Part shown: one piece after another, positions 1 to 4,665 of the stretch
Numbering within the stretch: position 1 is the stretch's first letter
How the letters are laid out: the number at the start of each line of letters is the position of its first letter
Origin: an uncultured Emergencia sp.
Lineage (GTDB): Bacteria > Bacillota > Clostridia > Peptostreptococcales > Anaerovoracaceae
Assembly (NCBI GenBank): GCA_937997955.1
Contig: CALLDR010000143.1
Coordinates: 1 to 8,126, forward strand
Direction: 5' to 3'
DNA: 8,126 bases
Program-made: the position numbers and the translations under genes
Notes under the pieces: model-generated
What the model was told of the DNA's origin: nothing
Seen by the model: only the letters and a program-made list of their open reading frames with translations
Databases searched by the model: none

Positions 1-243
1 CGCAACATTTACCCCAAAAATCAAAAAAGGTTGCTGACTCGACTGCTCTATGTCCCATGTGTTCAGACTCCGTTCAGATTCTTGTCTATGTTTTTCATGC
101 GTAGGTCCTGCTGCTGTGTCCAAAGCCTGTTGAGTCTGTACCAGAGCCGGCGCCTGTTTTCGAAAAACATGGTAAATGCTGCGCCTTTGACCGGAGCTTG
201 CCTCTGGAAATATGTGCGCGGGCTGATTTTCATAGGGCCGCAT
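1..243 (-). CDS. Hypothetical protein, 3' part cut by window edge
   Basis: I do not recognise this gene. Read on the minus strand from the ATG at 243-241, the frame stays open for 81 codons to base 1 and continues outside the window, so only the N-terminal part is seen. It begins MRPYENQPAHIF and is polar and rich in Gln, Ser, Arg and His, with no hydrophobic segment or signal peptide. It starts 7 nt after the stop of the nuclease-like gene upstream, same strand, so the two are probably cotranscribed. The ribosome binding site is weak: purine-rich AAGAAAAG directly before the ATG, no GGAGG. An opposite-strand open frame from a TTG (31-339) overlaps both minus genes and lacks support. The call rests on openness, spacing and strand only; it could be a chance open frame. 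Confidence 0.45.
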   Translation of the reverse strand, partial: MRPYENQPAHIFPEASSGQRRSIYHVFRKQAPALVQTQQALDTAAGPTHEKHRQESERSLNTWDIEQSSQQPFLIFGVNVA

Positions 244-250
244 TCTTTTC

Positions 251-1117
251 TTAACGCTGCATTCCTGCCACGATCTGCTCTTTGGAAACCCTTACTTCAC
301 CTAATCTGGGAAGCACGAGCAGTTCTATATTCTGCCTGATGACCGCACTGCTGAAGCTCCCCTTGTTATCATCCATTGTCAGGATCAGGCTGTCTCCGAT
401 GACAAAACCGTTCTTCTGATAAAGATTCAATTTCTGAGCGGCTTTCCAGCAATACTCCGGATCGCTGAGCAAACCCAGATGTTCCCAGAGAATCCGCCTG
501 CCCCCAGGGAGCAGGATCGTAAAATCCGGATACACACGGTTGATTCCTTCAATACCTATACGGTACATAAATTCTTCTTCATAGTGAAACGGTATACCGT
601 ATGCCAAAAGCGTATTTGCTAAAATCTGCTCTGACTTAGAGCGCACTAATTCACCGTAATCGGTCTCGTGAATATGACTGCCTGGTTGGAACGGCGCTTT
701 TCTATACGCCTTTTTTAATCTGGCGTCCATGACCGACTGCCGCCTGTCACGCAGAACTTTCTGATACTGCGGTCCCAATTCCTCCAGAACCGCTTCCAAA
801 GAGGCATCTTCAAATCCATCATACAGGCGATATAGCAATTTTAAATTAGATTTCACCTTTTTCGCGATTTTCTTCTGTACCGCTTTTTCCGTGAGCTGCA
901 GCACCAGCTTCTCATCTTCTGTAATGCATTTTTGTCTGCGTTTTTGACAGCCCCCATTATCCTCATATTCGTTGAGGAAATACGTCTCACCTTTGGATCT
1001 CTTCCGGATAGTTAAGGATCCCGGCGGCGCGGTCTCCAACTGCCGCAGGCTGCCTGCCAGCTGCTGCTCTTCTCTTTTAATTTCCAATGCCAATTGATCT
1101 AAAAAACGATCTTTCAT
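251..1117 (-). CDS. PD-(D/E)XK nuclease-like protein, solo
   Basis: Protein of 288 residues. Residues 1-150 are charged and mostly helical-looking (Lys/Glu/Gln-rich, two Cys at 57 and 64). Residues 158-245 carry the pattern of a PD-(D/E)XK-type nuclease core: a helix with SKSEQILANTL (Glu163), then YEEEF, then YPDFTI (Asp198), then ILWEHLGLL (Glu212, a WEH where the family's ExK would be), then Lys226 and Lys229 in the following helix. The same WEHLG arrangement occurs in nuclease domains attached to UvrD-like helicases, but no helicase is visible here. From the family one would expect metal-dependent DNA cleavage; activity is inferred. The ATG start is supported by AAGGGGG at 1125-1131, 7 nt upstream, and a sigma-A-type promoter at 1194-1222. 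Base composition is clearly AT-richer than the rest of the window, suggesting later acquisition. Target and partner are unknown. Confidence 0.8.
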   Translation of the reverse strand: MKDRFLDQLALEIKREEQQLAGSLRQLETAPPGSLTIRKRSKGETYFLNEYEDNGGCQKRRQKCITEDEKLVLQLTEKAVQKKIAKKVKSNLKLLYRLYDGFEDASLEAVLEELGPQYQKVLRDRRQSVMDARLKKAYRKAPFQPGSHIHETDYGELVRSKSEQILANTLLAYGIPFHYEEEFMYRIGIEGINRVYPDFTILLPGGRRILWEHLGLLSDPEYCWKAAQKLNLYQKNGFVIGDSLILTMDDNKGSFSSAVIRQNIELLVLPRLGEVRVSKEQIVAGMQR

Positions 1118-1193
1118 TTCAGTGCCCCCTTACTTCAACACATTTCGCCTTAATGGAAAAGCTAAAAAGTAAATTATTCCTATATCTTTTTTA

Positions 1194-1222
1194 ATATTAC
1201 ATCTTTTCCATATTGATGTCAA
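1194..1222 (-). promoter_or_regulatory. Sigma-A-type promoter of the nuclease-like gene
   Basis: On the minus strand a perfect -35 box TTGACA (1222-1217) is followed by a 17-nt spacer and TAATAT (1199-1194, four of six to TATAAT). Transcription would start near 1187, giving a leader of about 70 nt with the AAGGGGG ribosome binding site at 1131-1125. The gene upstream on this strand (acetyltransferase, starting at 1990) ends at 1334, so this pair of genes has its own promoter. Confidence 0.6.
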
Positions 1223-1333
1223 CATTTATTTCCATCTTCTGGCTTTTTAGTCAAAAAGAAGGCATAAGGGAATCACGGGTTCCAATGCACGCATGTCTTC
1301 TGTAAGAAACGGCACTTCAGCGTGAACAAGGCA

Positions 1334-1990
1334 TCACAGCGGCATCCACGTTTCGCAGGTATGGCAAAGCCGCTGTATCTCCTGGACGAACACGGACGAA
1401 TGATATCCGTCGGCCACCGCGTGGTTGACAAAGAGGGAAAACGGGAGCATGTATTTTTCGCCGTCAAAGTCGTATCTGCCGAAGGTGATCACAGGGAAGT
1501 ACATGGGGCTGGGTCCCGGCGTATCGTGACCGATCCCCGTAAAATGGATCCACGGCACGCAGGAGACCGGCGTATAGGCGTCCGGCCGGTCCGGCTTCCC
1601 TTTGATACCCTTTACATCTTTGTACTGCTCCATGTCGTTTATCACGGCGCGATAGAACCGGTCAAAATCCGGATCGTACGCGGTCCAGATGTCGGAAAAG
1701 GTCTTGTCGTCCTCGTGGAAAATGGTATAGGACGGGTGGCATACGTCGTAATAGCCCAGGGAGCCCTCCTGATCCAGCGCCATTCGCATGGCCTCATTAC
1801 TGTTTACCGCCCGCATGATAACATAGATCATGGACGGGTAGAACCGGAGCCCCCGGGTCCGGCAGCCTTCCACCAGCCTGGTCACATCAATCTCCACGTT
1901 GAGCTGGTAGCTGGTTTTGATCTTCTCTGAATAGTATTGATAATGCTCCCTGCGGGGCCAGGTTTCCATGTCGATCTTATGAAATGTCAT
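1334..1990 (-). CDS. Chloramphenicol acetyltransferase family (CatA-type) O-acetyltransferase
   Basis: A 218-residue protein, the usual length of a type-A chloramphenicol acetyltransferase subunit; these are cytoplasmic trimers that move acetyl from acetyl-CoA to a hydroxyl. Family landmarks appear in order: RREHYQYY (14-20), FYPSMIYVIMRAVN (50-63), the substrate-side block CHPSYTIFHEDDKTFSDIW (84-102), VSCVPW (142-147) and the active-site segment NHAVADGYH (189-197). His190 matches catalytic His195 of the CAT numbering, Asp194 the structural Asp199, and Ser143, 47 residues before the His, matches Ser148. Odd points: Asn189 replaces the first His of the classical HHAVCDG, and Ala replaces Cys. 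Such variants are common in chromosomal CatA-like enzymes of Clostridia whose resistance activity is unproven, so I give no symbol. The ATG follows GAGG by 7 nt; a promoter with perfect TATAAT lies upstream. It is divergent from cotJABC. Confidence 0.88.
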   Translation of the reverse strand: MTFHKIDMETWPRREHYQYYSEKIKTSYQLNVEIDVTRLVEGCRTRGLRFYPSMIYVIMRAVNSNEAMRMALDQEGSLGYYDVCHPSYTIFHEDDKTFSDIWTAYDPDFDRFYRAVINDMEQYKDVKGIKGKPDRPDAYTPVSCVPWIHFTGIGHDTPGPSPMYFPVITFGRYDFDGEKYMLPFSLFVNHAVADGYHSSVFVQEIQRLCHTCETWMPL

Positions 1991-2018
1991 ATGAGTTCCT
2001 CACTTCCTTATTGCTTTT

Positions 2019-2045
2019 ATTATAACGCAAACCTGCCGTCTTCAA
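2019..2045 (-). promoter_or_regulatory. Probable sigma-A promoter of the acetyltransferase gene
   Basis: On the minus strand a perfect TATAAT (2024-2019) lies about 30 nt before the ATG at 1990. The best -35 candidate is TTGAAG (2045-2040), four of six, with a short 15-nt spacer; TTTTGA (2047-2042) gives 17 nt but is a poorer box. The -10 is convincing, the -35 less so. No operator or attenuator-like peptide is seen in the short leader. Confidence 0.5.
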
Positions 2046-2070
2046 AAGGGGCAATTCTCATTTTGTACAG

Positions 2071-2099
2071 TCACAAAACCCGGTCCCCTTTCATAGTAT
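2071..2099 (+). promoter_or_regulatory. Candidate sigma-E-type (mother-cell sporulation) promoter of cotJABC
   Basis: TCACAAA (2071-2077, preceded by G) and CATAGTAT (2092-2099) are separated by 14 nt. Sigma-E promoters of Bacillus and Clostridia use a -35 near (G)TCATATT and a -10 near CATACAAT or CATATACT at 14-15 nt. The -10 fits 6 of 8 positions, the -35 less well. Bacillus subtilis cotJ is transcribed by sigma-E, which agrees with the position upstream of cotJA. The start would be near 2106. No TTGACA/TATAAT pair was found on this strand here. Confidence 0.45.
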
Positions 2100-2122
2100 A
2101 GAGTATCTTACTGTGAAAGGGG
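2085..2122 (+). repeat. 9-bp perfect inverted repeat spanning cotJA -10 and ribosome binding site
   Basis: CCCCTTTCA (2085-2093) is the exact reverse complement of TGAAAGGGG (2114-2122), 20 nt apart. The left arm touches the candidate -10 and the right arm contains the AAAGGGG ribosome binding site of cotJA. RNA started at the predicted site (about 2106) would carry only the right arm; RNA from further upstream could fold and hide the ribosome binding site. Confidence 0.6.
2116..2122 (+). promoter_or_regulatory. Ribosome binding site fixing the TTG start of cotJA
   Basis: AAAGGGG lies 7 nt before the TTG at 2130-2132. The first in-frame ATG, at 2160, has no comparable site, and residues MNSRREPYIGMPIVLGEYESA between them resemble the usual CotJA N-terminus, so the TTG is the likely start. 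Confidence 0.65.
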
Positions 2123-2129
2123 TTTTATT

Positions 2130-2600
2130 TTGAATAGCAGAAGAGAGCCTTATATCGGCATGCCGATCGTTCTGGGCGAATACGAGTCTGCCCTTTGCGC
2201 AAATCCTGCCGACAGACCGCAGCGGCCGAAGCCGCCGCAGGGATCAAAACCGCCGCAGATGCCTCCGCAAAATCCAATGCCGCCGCAGACGCCTCCGCAA
2301 AGACCACCGCAGATGCCGAAGCCGCCGCAGGGATCAAGACCGCCGCAGATGCAGAATCCGTCCATGCCGCAGGAGCCGTCGAGACCTCAGAATCCGTCCA
2401 TGCCGCAGGAGCCGGGTATCGAATCCAACCCTCAGCCGCCGCAGACATCGAACCACCAGTCTATGGTCGTCGGCATGGCCTACGTGCCCTGGCAGAAGTG
2501 GCAACAGCCTTATGATTACGAGAAAGGATTCCAGGCGGGAACCATCTTCCCTGACCTGAATCTTCCGTTCTCAGGATATCGGGGAGGTATGGGAAAATGA
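2130..2600 (+). CDS. cotJA: Spore coat-associated protein CotJA with Pro/Gln-rich insert
   Basis: First gene of a three-gene spore-coat operon. The C-terminal 113-147 segment, VVGMAYVPWQKWQQPYDYEKG onward to FPDLNLPF, is the CotJA signature, and the N-terminal MNSRREPYIGMPIVLGEY (1-18) is also family-like. Between them, residues 28-108 form a low-complexity run of Pro, Gln and Met with internal duplications: PKPPQGS(K/R)PPQMP occurs at 33 and 63, and QNPSMPQEP at 75 and 87. Known CotJA proteins are about 80 residues; this one has 156, the extra length lying in the insert. In Bacillus, CotJA associates with CotJC in the inner coat, formed in the mother cell. The TTG start has a good ribosome binding site, and the TGA overlaps the cotJB ATG. 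No membrane segment is present. Family call is firm; the role of the insert is unknown. Confidence 0.93.
   Translation: MNSRREPYIGMPIVLGEYESALCANPADRPQRPKPPQGSKPPQMPPQNPMPPQTPPQRPPQMPKPPQGSRPPQMQNPSMPQEPSRPQNPSMPQEPGIESNPQPPQTSNHQSMVVGMAYVPWQKWQQPYDYEKGFQAGTIFPDLNLPFSGYRGGMGK
2226..2414 (+). repeat. Internal coding repeats in cotJA
   Basis: Two pairs of near-identical DNA repeats build the Pro/Gln-rich insert. A 37-bp unit occurs at 2226-2262 and 2316-2352 with a single mismatch, 90 bp apart. A perfect 27-bp unit occurs at 2352-2378 and 2388-2414, 36 bp apart. Both spacings are multiples of three, so the frame is kept. The near-identity at DNA level suggests recent slippage or unequal exchange. 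Confidence 0.85.
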
Positions 2601-2845
2601 CGAGAGAAGAAGCATTGAGACAGGTCCAGATCTACGCCTTTGCCCTGAAGGACACAGAGCTGTTCCTCGACACCCACCCGTCAAACGAAAGCGCTTTGGC
2701 CTTCTACGGCGATACCAGAGAAAAATACTGGGAAGCCGTAAAGACTTACGAAGCGCAGTTTGGCCCGCTGAGAGCCACAGCCACAGAGATAGAAAATGGA
2801 TGGTCCTGGGTAGATACCCCGTGGCCATGGGAAATGGAGGAATAG
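2597..2845 (+). CDS. cotJB: Spore coat protein CotJB
   Basis: An 82-residue protein of the CotJB family, normal length. Family features: a helical start MTREEALRQVQIYAFALKD, the central TELFLDTHPSNESALAFYGD (about 20-39) and the aromatic C-terminal tail with WSWVDTPWPWEMEE. CotJB accompanies CotJA and CotJC in the spore inner coat; its biochemical role is not established. The ATG overlaps the cotJA stop (ATGA), and GGGGAGG at 2581-2587, 9 nt upstream, serves as ribosome binding site, so translation is probably coupled. No signal peptide or membrane segment is present. cotJC begins one base after its stop codon. Confidence 0.95.
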   Translation: MTREEALRQVQIYAFALKDTELFLDTHPSNESALAFYGDTREKYWEAVKTYEAQFGPLRATATEIENGWSWVDTPWPWEMEE

Positions 2846-2846
2846 T

Positions 2847-3446
2847 ATGTGGACTTATGAGAAAACCTTGCAATACCCTGTAAAGATCAAAAATCCAAAT
2901 CCGGCCATGGCCAAGTTCATCATAAGCCAATACGGCGGACCTGACGGTGAGATCGGCGCTTCGCTGCGGTACCTGTCCCAGCGGTATTCCATGCCGTACC
3001 GCAAGGTCGCAGGCGTGCTGACGGACATCGGCAGCGAGGAAATGGGCCACTTTGAGATGGTGGCCGCCATCGTGCATCAGCTGACCAGAAACATGACCAT
3101 GGAGCAGATCAAAGAAGCGGGCTTTCAGGAATATTTCGTCGACCACACCTCTGGGGTTTACGCCCAGGCCGCGGCAGGCTTCCCCTTTGACGCCCTGTGC
3201 TTCGCGTCAAAAGGCGACGCCATCACCGATCTGGTAGAAGACATGGCCGCCGAGCAAAAGGCCCGGACCACCTACGACAACATTCTGCGCATGGTGGACG
3301 ATCCGGACGTCATCGATCCGATACGCTTTCTGAGACAGCGGGAAATCGTGCATTTTCAGCGGTTCGGAGAAGCGCTCAGAATCGTGCAGGATAATCTGGA
3401 CTCCCGGAACTTCTACGCCTTTAACCCGGAATTCGACCGGAGATAG
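2847..3446 (+). CDS. cotJC: Spore coat manganese catalase CotJC
   Basis: A 199-residue protein of the CotJC type, a short form of the dimanganese catalases that disproportionate hydrogen peroxide. The metal ligands expected from Lactobacillus plantarum Mn-catalase (Glu35, Glu66, His69, Glu148, His181) have clear counterparts: Glu35 in GPDGEIGASLRY, Glu65 and His68 in DIGSEEMGHFEM, Glu136 in DMAAEQKAR and His169 in REIVHFQRFGEAL, with matching internal spacings (3 and 33). All five are present, so a working dimetal site is likely. The C-terminal oligomerisation tail of longer catalases is absent, as usual for CotJC. GGAGG at 2836-2840 precedes the ATG by 6 nt, overlapping the end of cotJB. It is the last gene of the operon; a strong hairpin terminator follows at 3503-3551. 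Role: spore coat component, possibly oxidant defence. Confidence 0.96.
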   Translation: MWTYEKTLQYPVKIKNPNPAMAKFIISQYGGPDGEIGASLRYLSQRYSMPYRKVAGVLTDIGSEEMGHFEMVAAIVHQLTRNMTMEQIKEAGFQEYFVDHTSGVYAQAAAGFPFDALCFASKGDAITDLVEDMAAEQKARTTYDNILRMVDDPDVIDPIRFLRQREIVHFQRFGEALRIVQDNLDSRNFYAFNPEFDRR

Positions 3447-3502
3447 AGGTAGGCCGCACCGGCAGTTCCATCAAAGGGTATGCCGCCGGCAAAGCCATCT
3501 GC

Positions 3503-3551
3503 AAAAAACATCGCCGAAGCCAGCTGTTCTTTCAGCTGCGGCGATGTTTTT
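3503..3551 (+). terminator. Bidirectional intrinsic terminator between cotJC and the DUF1836 gene
   Basis: AAAAAACATCGCCG (3503-3516), a 4-nt internal bulge, CAGCTG (3521-3526), loop TTCTTT, CAGCTG (3533-3538), then CGGCGATG and TTTTT (3539-3551). The outer arms are exact complements. The T-run on the plus strand ends cotJABC; the A-run on the left gives a T-run on the minus strand, so it should also end the DUF1836 gene, whose stop is 26 nt away. Confidence 0.88.
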
Positions 3552-3576
3552 CCGTTTCCATATTTACACGTTCCAT

Positions 3577-4209
3577 TTACTCTTTTTCTTTGGGCCTGTT
3601 TCCGGCGGCGCCCTCCAGGGCCTTCAATATCTCCCGGCAGGCGAGCATCTGCCCGTAGCTGGAAACCGCCAGCTGCAGCGCCTGCTGGGCCAGCCTCTCC
3701 TCATCGGCGTCGGCGTCGATACTCTCCGCGACCTGGCTGAAAGCCGTATCCAGAGTCTCCTTGTAATTCCTGTAGAAGTCCTCGATCTCCCGATGCTCCA
3801 TCTGGCTGCGGAGCAAAACGCCGGTCTCTCCCACGCTGATCACCTGCTTTAAAAGGCAGATCGCCGTCAGATAGCCTATGTGCTCCCTGCTGTATCTCTT
3901 CCCCTTTGCCCTCGGCAGCAGGCCGCTTTTGATGTAGTTGTTGATCATGGCCGGCGTCAGGTTTTCATCGCCGGCAGGGGCCAGCCCGATGTGCTGCCGT
4001 CCCATATAGCTGATCACCTGATCCATATACAGGTCGATATCGGGAATCCGCTCCCATTCCTCCGGCCGAGATGAAGTCAGCCGGTCCCGCAGCTCTCCTA
4101 TCTGACCGCGAAGATCCTTCTCCTCCGCCGCCATATCCGTGAGAGCTTCGGCCTTTTCCTTTTTTGTGTGCTTGTCCATAGTGTTCTTATCCATAGCGCG
4201 CTTGTCCAT
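3577..4209 (-). CDS. DUF1836 domain protein, MerR-like HTH regulator
   Basis: Contains the DUF1836 domain of Bacillota: WERIPDIDLYMDQVISYM (about residues 52-69 from the start used here), then LTPAMINNYIKSGLLPRAKGKRYS (84-107) and the helix EHIGYLTAICLLKQVIS. The NNYIKSGLLP/RYS portion is a MerR-like winged helix that should bind DNA. A ligand or sensor part is not recognisable; residues 130-200 look helical. I start at the ATG at 4209 (210 residues) because GAGG lies 9 nt upstream (4222-4219). A GTG at 4239 would give 220 residues but has no ribosome binding site and sits in an 8-bp hairpin. The first 15 codons are three 15-nt repeats, each starting with ATG (MDKRA-MDKNT-MDKHT). It shares a terminator with cotJABC. 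Family function is poorly characterised; a role as transcription factor is inferred from the fold. Confidence 0.85.
   Translation of the reverse strand: MDKRAMDKNTMDKHTKKEKAEALTDMAAEEKDLRGQIGELRDRLTSSRPEEWERIPDIDLYMDQVISYMGRQHIGLAPAGDENLTPAMINNYIKSGLLPRAKGKRYSREHIGYLTAICLLKQVISVGETGVLLRSQMEHREIEDFYRNYKETLDTAFSQVAESIDADADEERLAQQALQLAVSSYGQMLACREILKALEGAAGNRPKEKE
4165..4209 (-). repeat. Triple 15-nt repeat at the start of the DUF1836 gene
   Basis: Three successive units (4209-4195, 4194-4180, 4179-4165) each begin ATGGA(C/T)AAG and encode MDKRA, MDKNT and MDKHT. Each provides an in-frame ATG, so the start could be any of them; only the first has a GAGG at the proper distance. Confidence 0.7.
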
Positions 4210-4236
4210 AAAATCCGTCCTCATATCCCTGTATTT

Positions 4237-4263
4237 CACCGCGGTTTACAGCCATCCGCGGTG
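4237..4263 (-). promoter_or_regulatory. Hairpin in the 5' leader of the DUF1836 gene
   Basis: CACCGCGG and CCGCGGTG (plus-strand 4237-4244 and 4256-4263) are perfect 8-bp complements around an 11-nt loop. It lies within the predicted leader, upstream of the ATG at 4209, and covers the alternative GTG at 4239. There is no T-run after it, so it is not an intrinsic terminator. Further up, 4275-4291 holds two and a half tandem CCGGCCG units. Confidence 0.45.
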
Positions 4264-4333
4264 TTTCGCAAATCCGGCCGCCGGCCGCCGGAATAACCGG
4301 TCAGAACAGCCGGCCAAAATAACCAGCAAAAAC

Positions 4334-4362
4334 ATTATATACCCTCTTCACATTTTTTGCAA
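4334..4362 (-). promoter_or_regulatory. Sigma-A-type promoter of the DUF1836 gene
   Basis: On the minus strand TTGCAA (4362-4357, four of six) is followed by 17 nt and a perfect TATAAT (4339-4334). Transcription would start near 4327, giving a leader of about 118 nt with a GC-rich hairpin. Its -35 is only 7 bp from the -35 of an oppositely directed promoter at 4370-4398. Confidence 0.65.
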
Positions 4363-4369
4363 CGGCATA

Positions 4370-4398
4370 TTGACATTTCGCAAACTGTGAAATATAAT
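4370..4398 (+). promoter_or_regulatory. Perfect-consensus sigma-A promoter facing a gene-free region
   Basis: Plus-strand TTGACA (4370-4375), a 17-nt spacer and TATAAT (4393-4398): both boxes perfect and spacing ideal. The start would be near 4405. No convincing protein gene follows on this strand before the converging deacetylase gene, so the product may be a non-coding RNA or very short peptide. An imperfect dyad at 4386-4418 covers the -10 and start, suggesting repression. Confidence 0.6.
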
Positions 4399-4418
4399 AT
4401 CGAATATCATATTTCGCA
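4386..4418. promoter_or_regulatory. Imperfect 33-bp dyad, candidate operator
   Basis: Arms TGTGAAATATAATAT (4386-4400) and ATATCATATTTCGCA (4404-4418) flank CGA; 13 of 15 positions are complementary. It overlaps the -10 and start of the plus-strand promoter and lies 24 bp upstream of the -35 of the DUF1836 promoter. TTTCGCAA recurs at 4264-4271, 4376-4383 and 4412-4419. The DUF1836 protein, encoded next to it with a MerR-like HTH, is the natural candidate to bind it; that is inference. Confidence 0.5.
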
Positions 4419-4653
4419 ATAAGCAAAATGCTAAGCGGCGCCTGTCCACGGCGCGGCAGAGGTGCCCGTGAAGCGCCTGTCAAGAACTCATGAAGCGCCT
4501 ATGAAGCGCTCCGGGCGCGGCCTTCCTCTTATTGGGGTGAGGCTCTTTGAACAGCACGCTGCGGGCCGCTTTGCTGAACACGTTACGGAAGCATAGGGAA
4601 ATGTCTCCAAAGCCGATATTTCCTATGTATATAAAAGCGAAAAGCCGGCGTCA
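4399..4653. other. Gene-free stretch; possible non-coding transcript
   Basis: About 255 nt downstream of the perfect plus-strand promoter with no protein gene I can support. The longest plus-strand frames from ATG are 21 codons (from 4428) and 31 codons (from 4501), both without ribosome binding sites. It contains three copies of TGAAGCGC at 4469, 4491 and 4502, and a hairpin with arms CATAGGGAAAT and ATTTCCTATG (one bulged G) near 4592-4627. The deacetylase terminator at 4641-4665 could end a plus-strand transcript as well, giving roughly 260 nt. I matched it to no known RNA family. Confidence 0.3.
4469..4511 (+). repeat. Three short direct repeats TGAAGCGCCT
   Basis: TGAAGCGCCT occurs at 4469-4478 and 4491-4500, and TGAAGCGCTC at 4502-4511, in the gene-free stretch. 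Spacings of 22 and 11 nt are multiples of 11, close to one helical turn each. Confidence 0.55.
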
Positions 4654-4665
4654 TTACCGGCCTTT
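4641..4665 (-). terminator. Intrinsic terminator overlapping the end of the deacetylase gene
   Basis: On the minus strand AAAGGCCGG pairs with CCGGCTTTT (one G-U pair), the TAA stop lying in the loop, followed by CGCTTTTATA. The left arm is the last coding bases. On the plus strand the same hairpin is followed only by CCTTTCG, so it is weaker in that direction. Confidence 0.65.

Noticed and set aside
31..339. Plus-strand open frame of 102 codons at the left edge
   Set aside because: TTG start without ribosome binding site; overlaps the end of the nuclease-like gene and the better-placed minus-strand partial gene.
1237..1262. AT-rich hairpin (CTTTTT/AAAAAG) downstream of the acetyltransferase gene as a terminator
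   Set aside because: The stem is nearly all A-T with a bulge and has no following T-run on the minus strand.
1322..1930. Plus-strand open frame of 202 codons opposite the acetyltransferase gene
   Set aside because: It mirrors a well-supported CatA-type gene; no ribosome binding site or domain.
4608..4619. AGCCGATATTTC, which I recall also occurring in E. coli 6S RNA
   Set aside because: Here it would be near the 3' end of the proposed RNA rather than in the 5' half, and I cannot draw the 6S long stem with central bubble. A 12-nt match is not enough.
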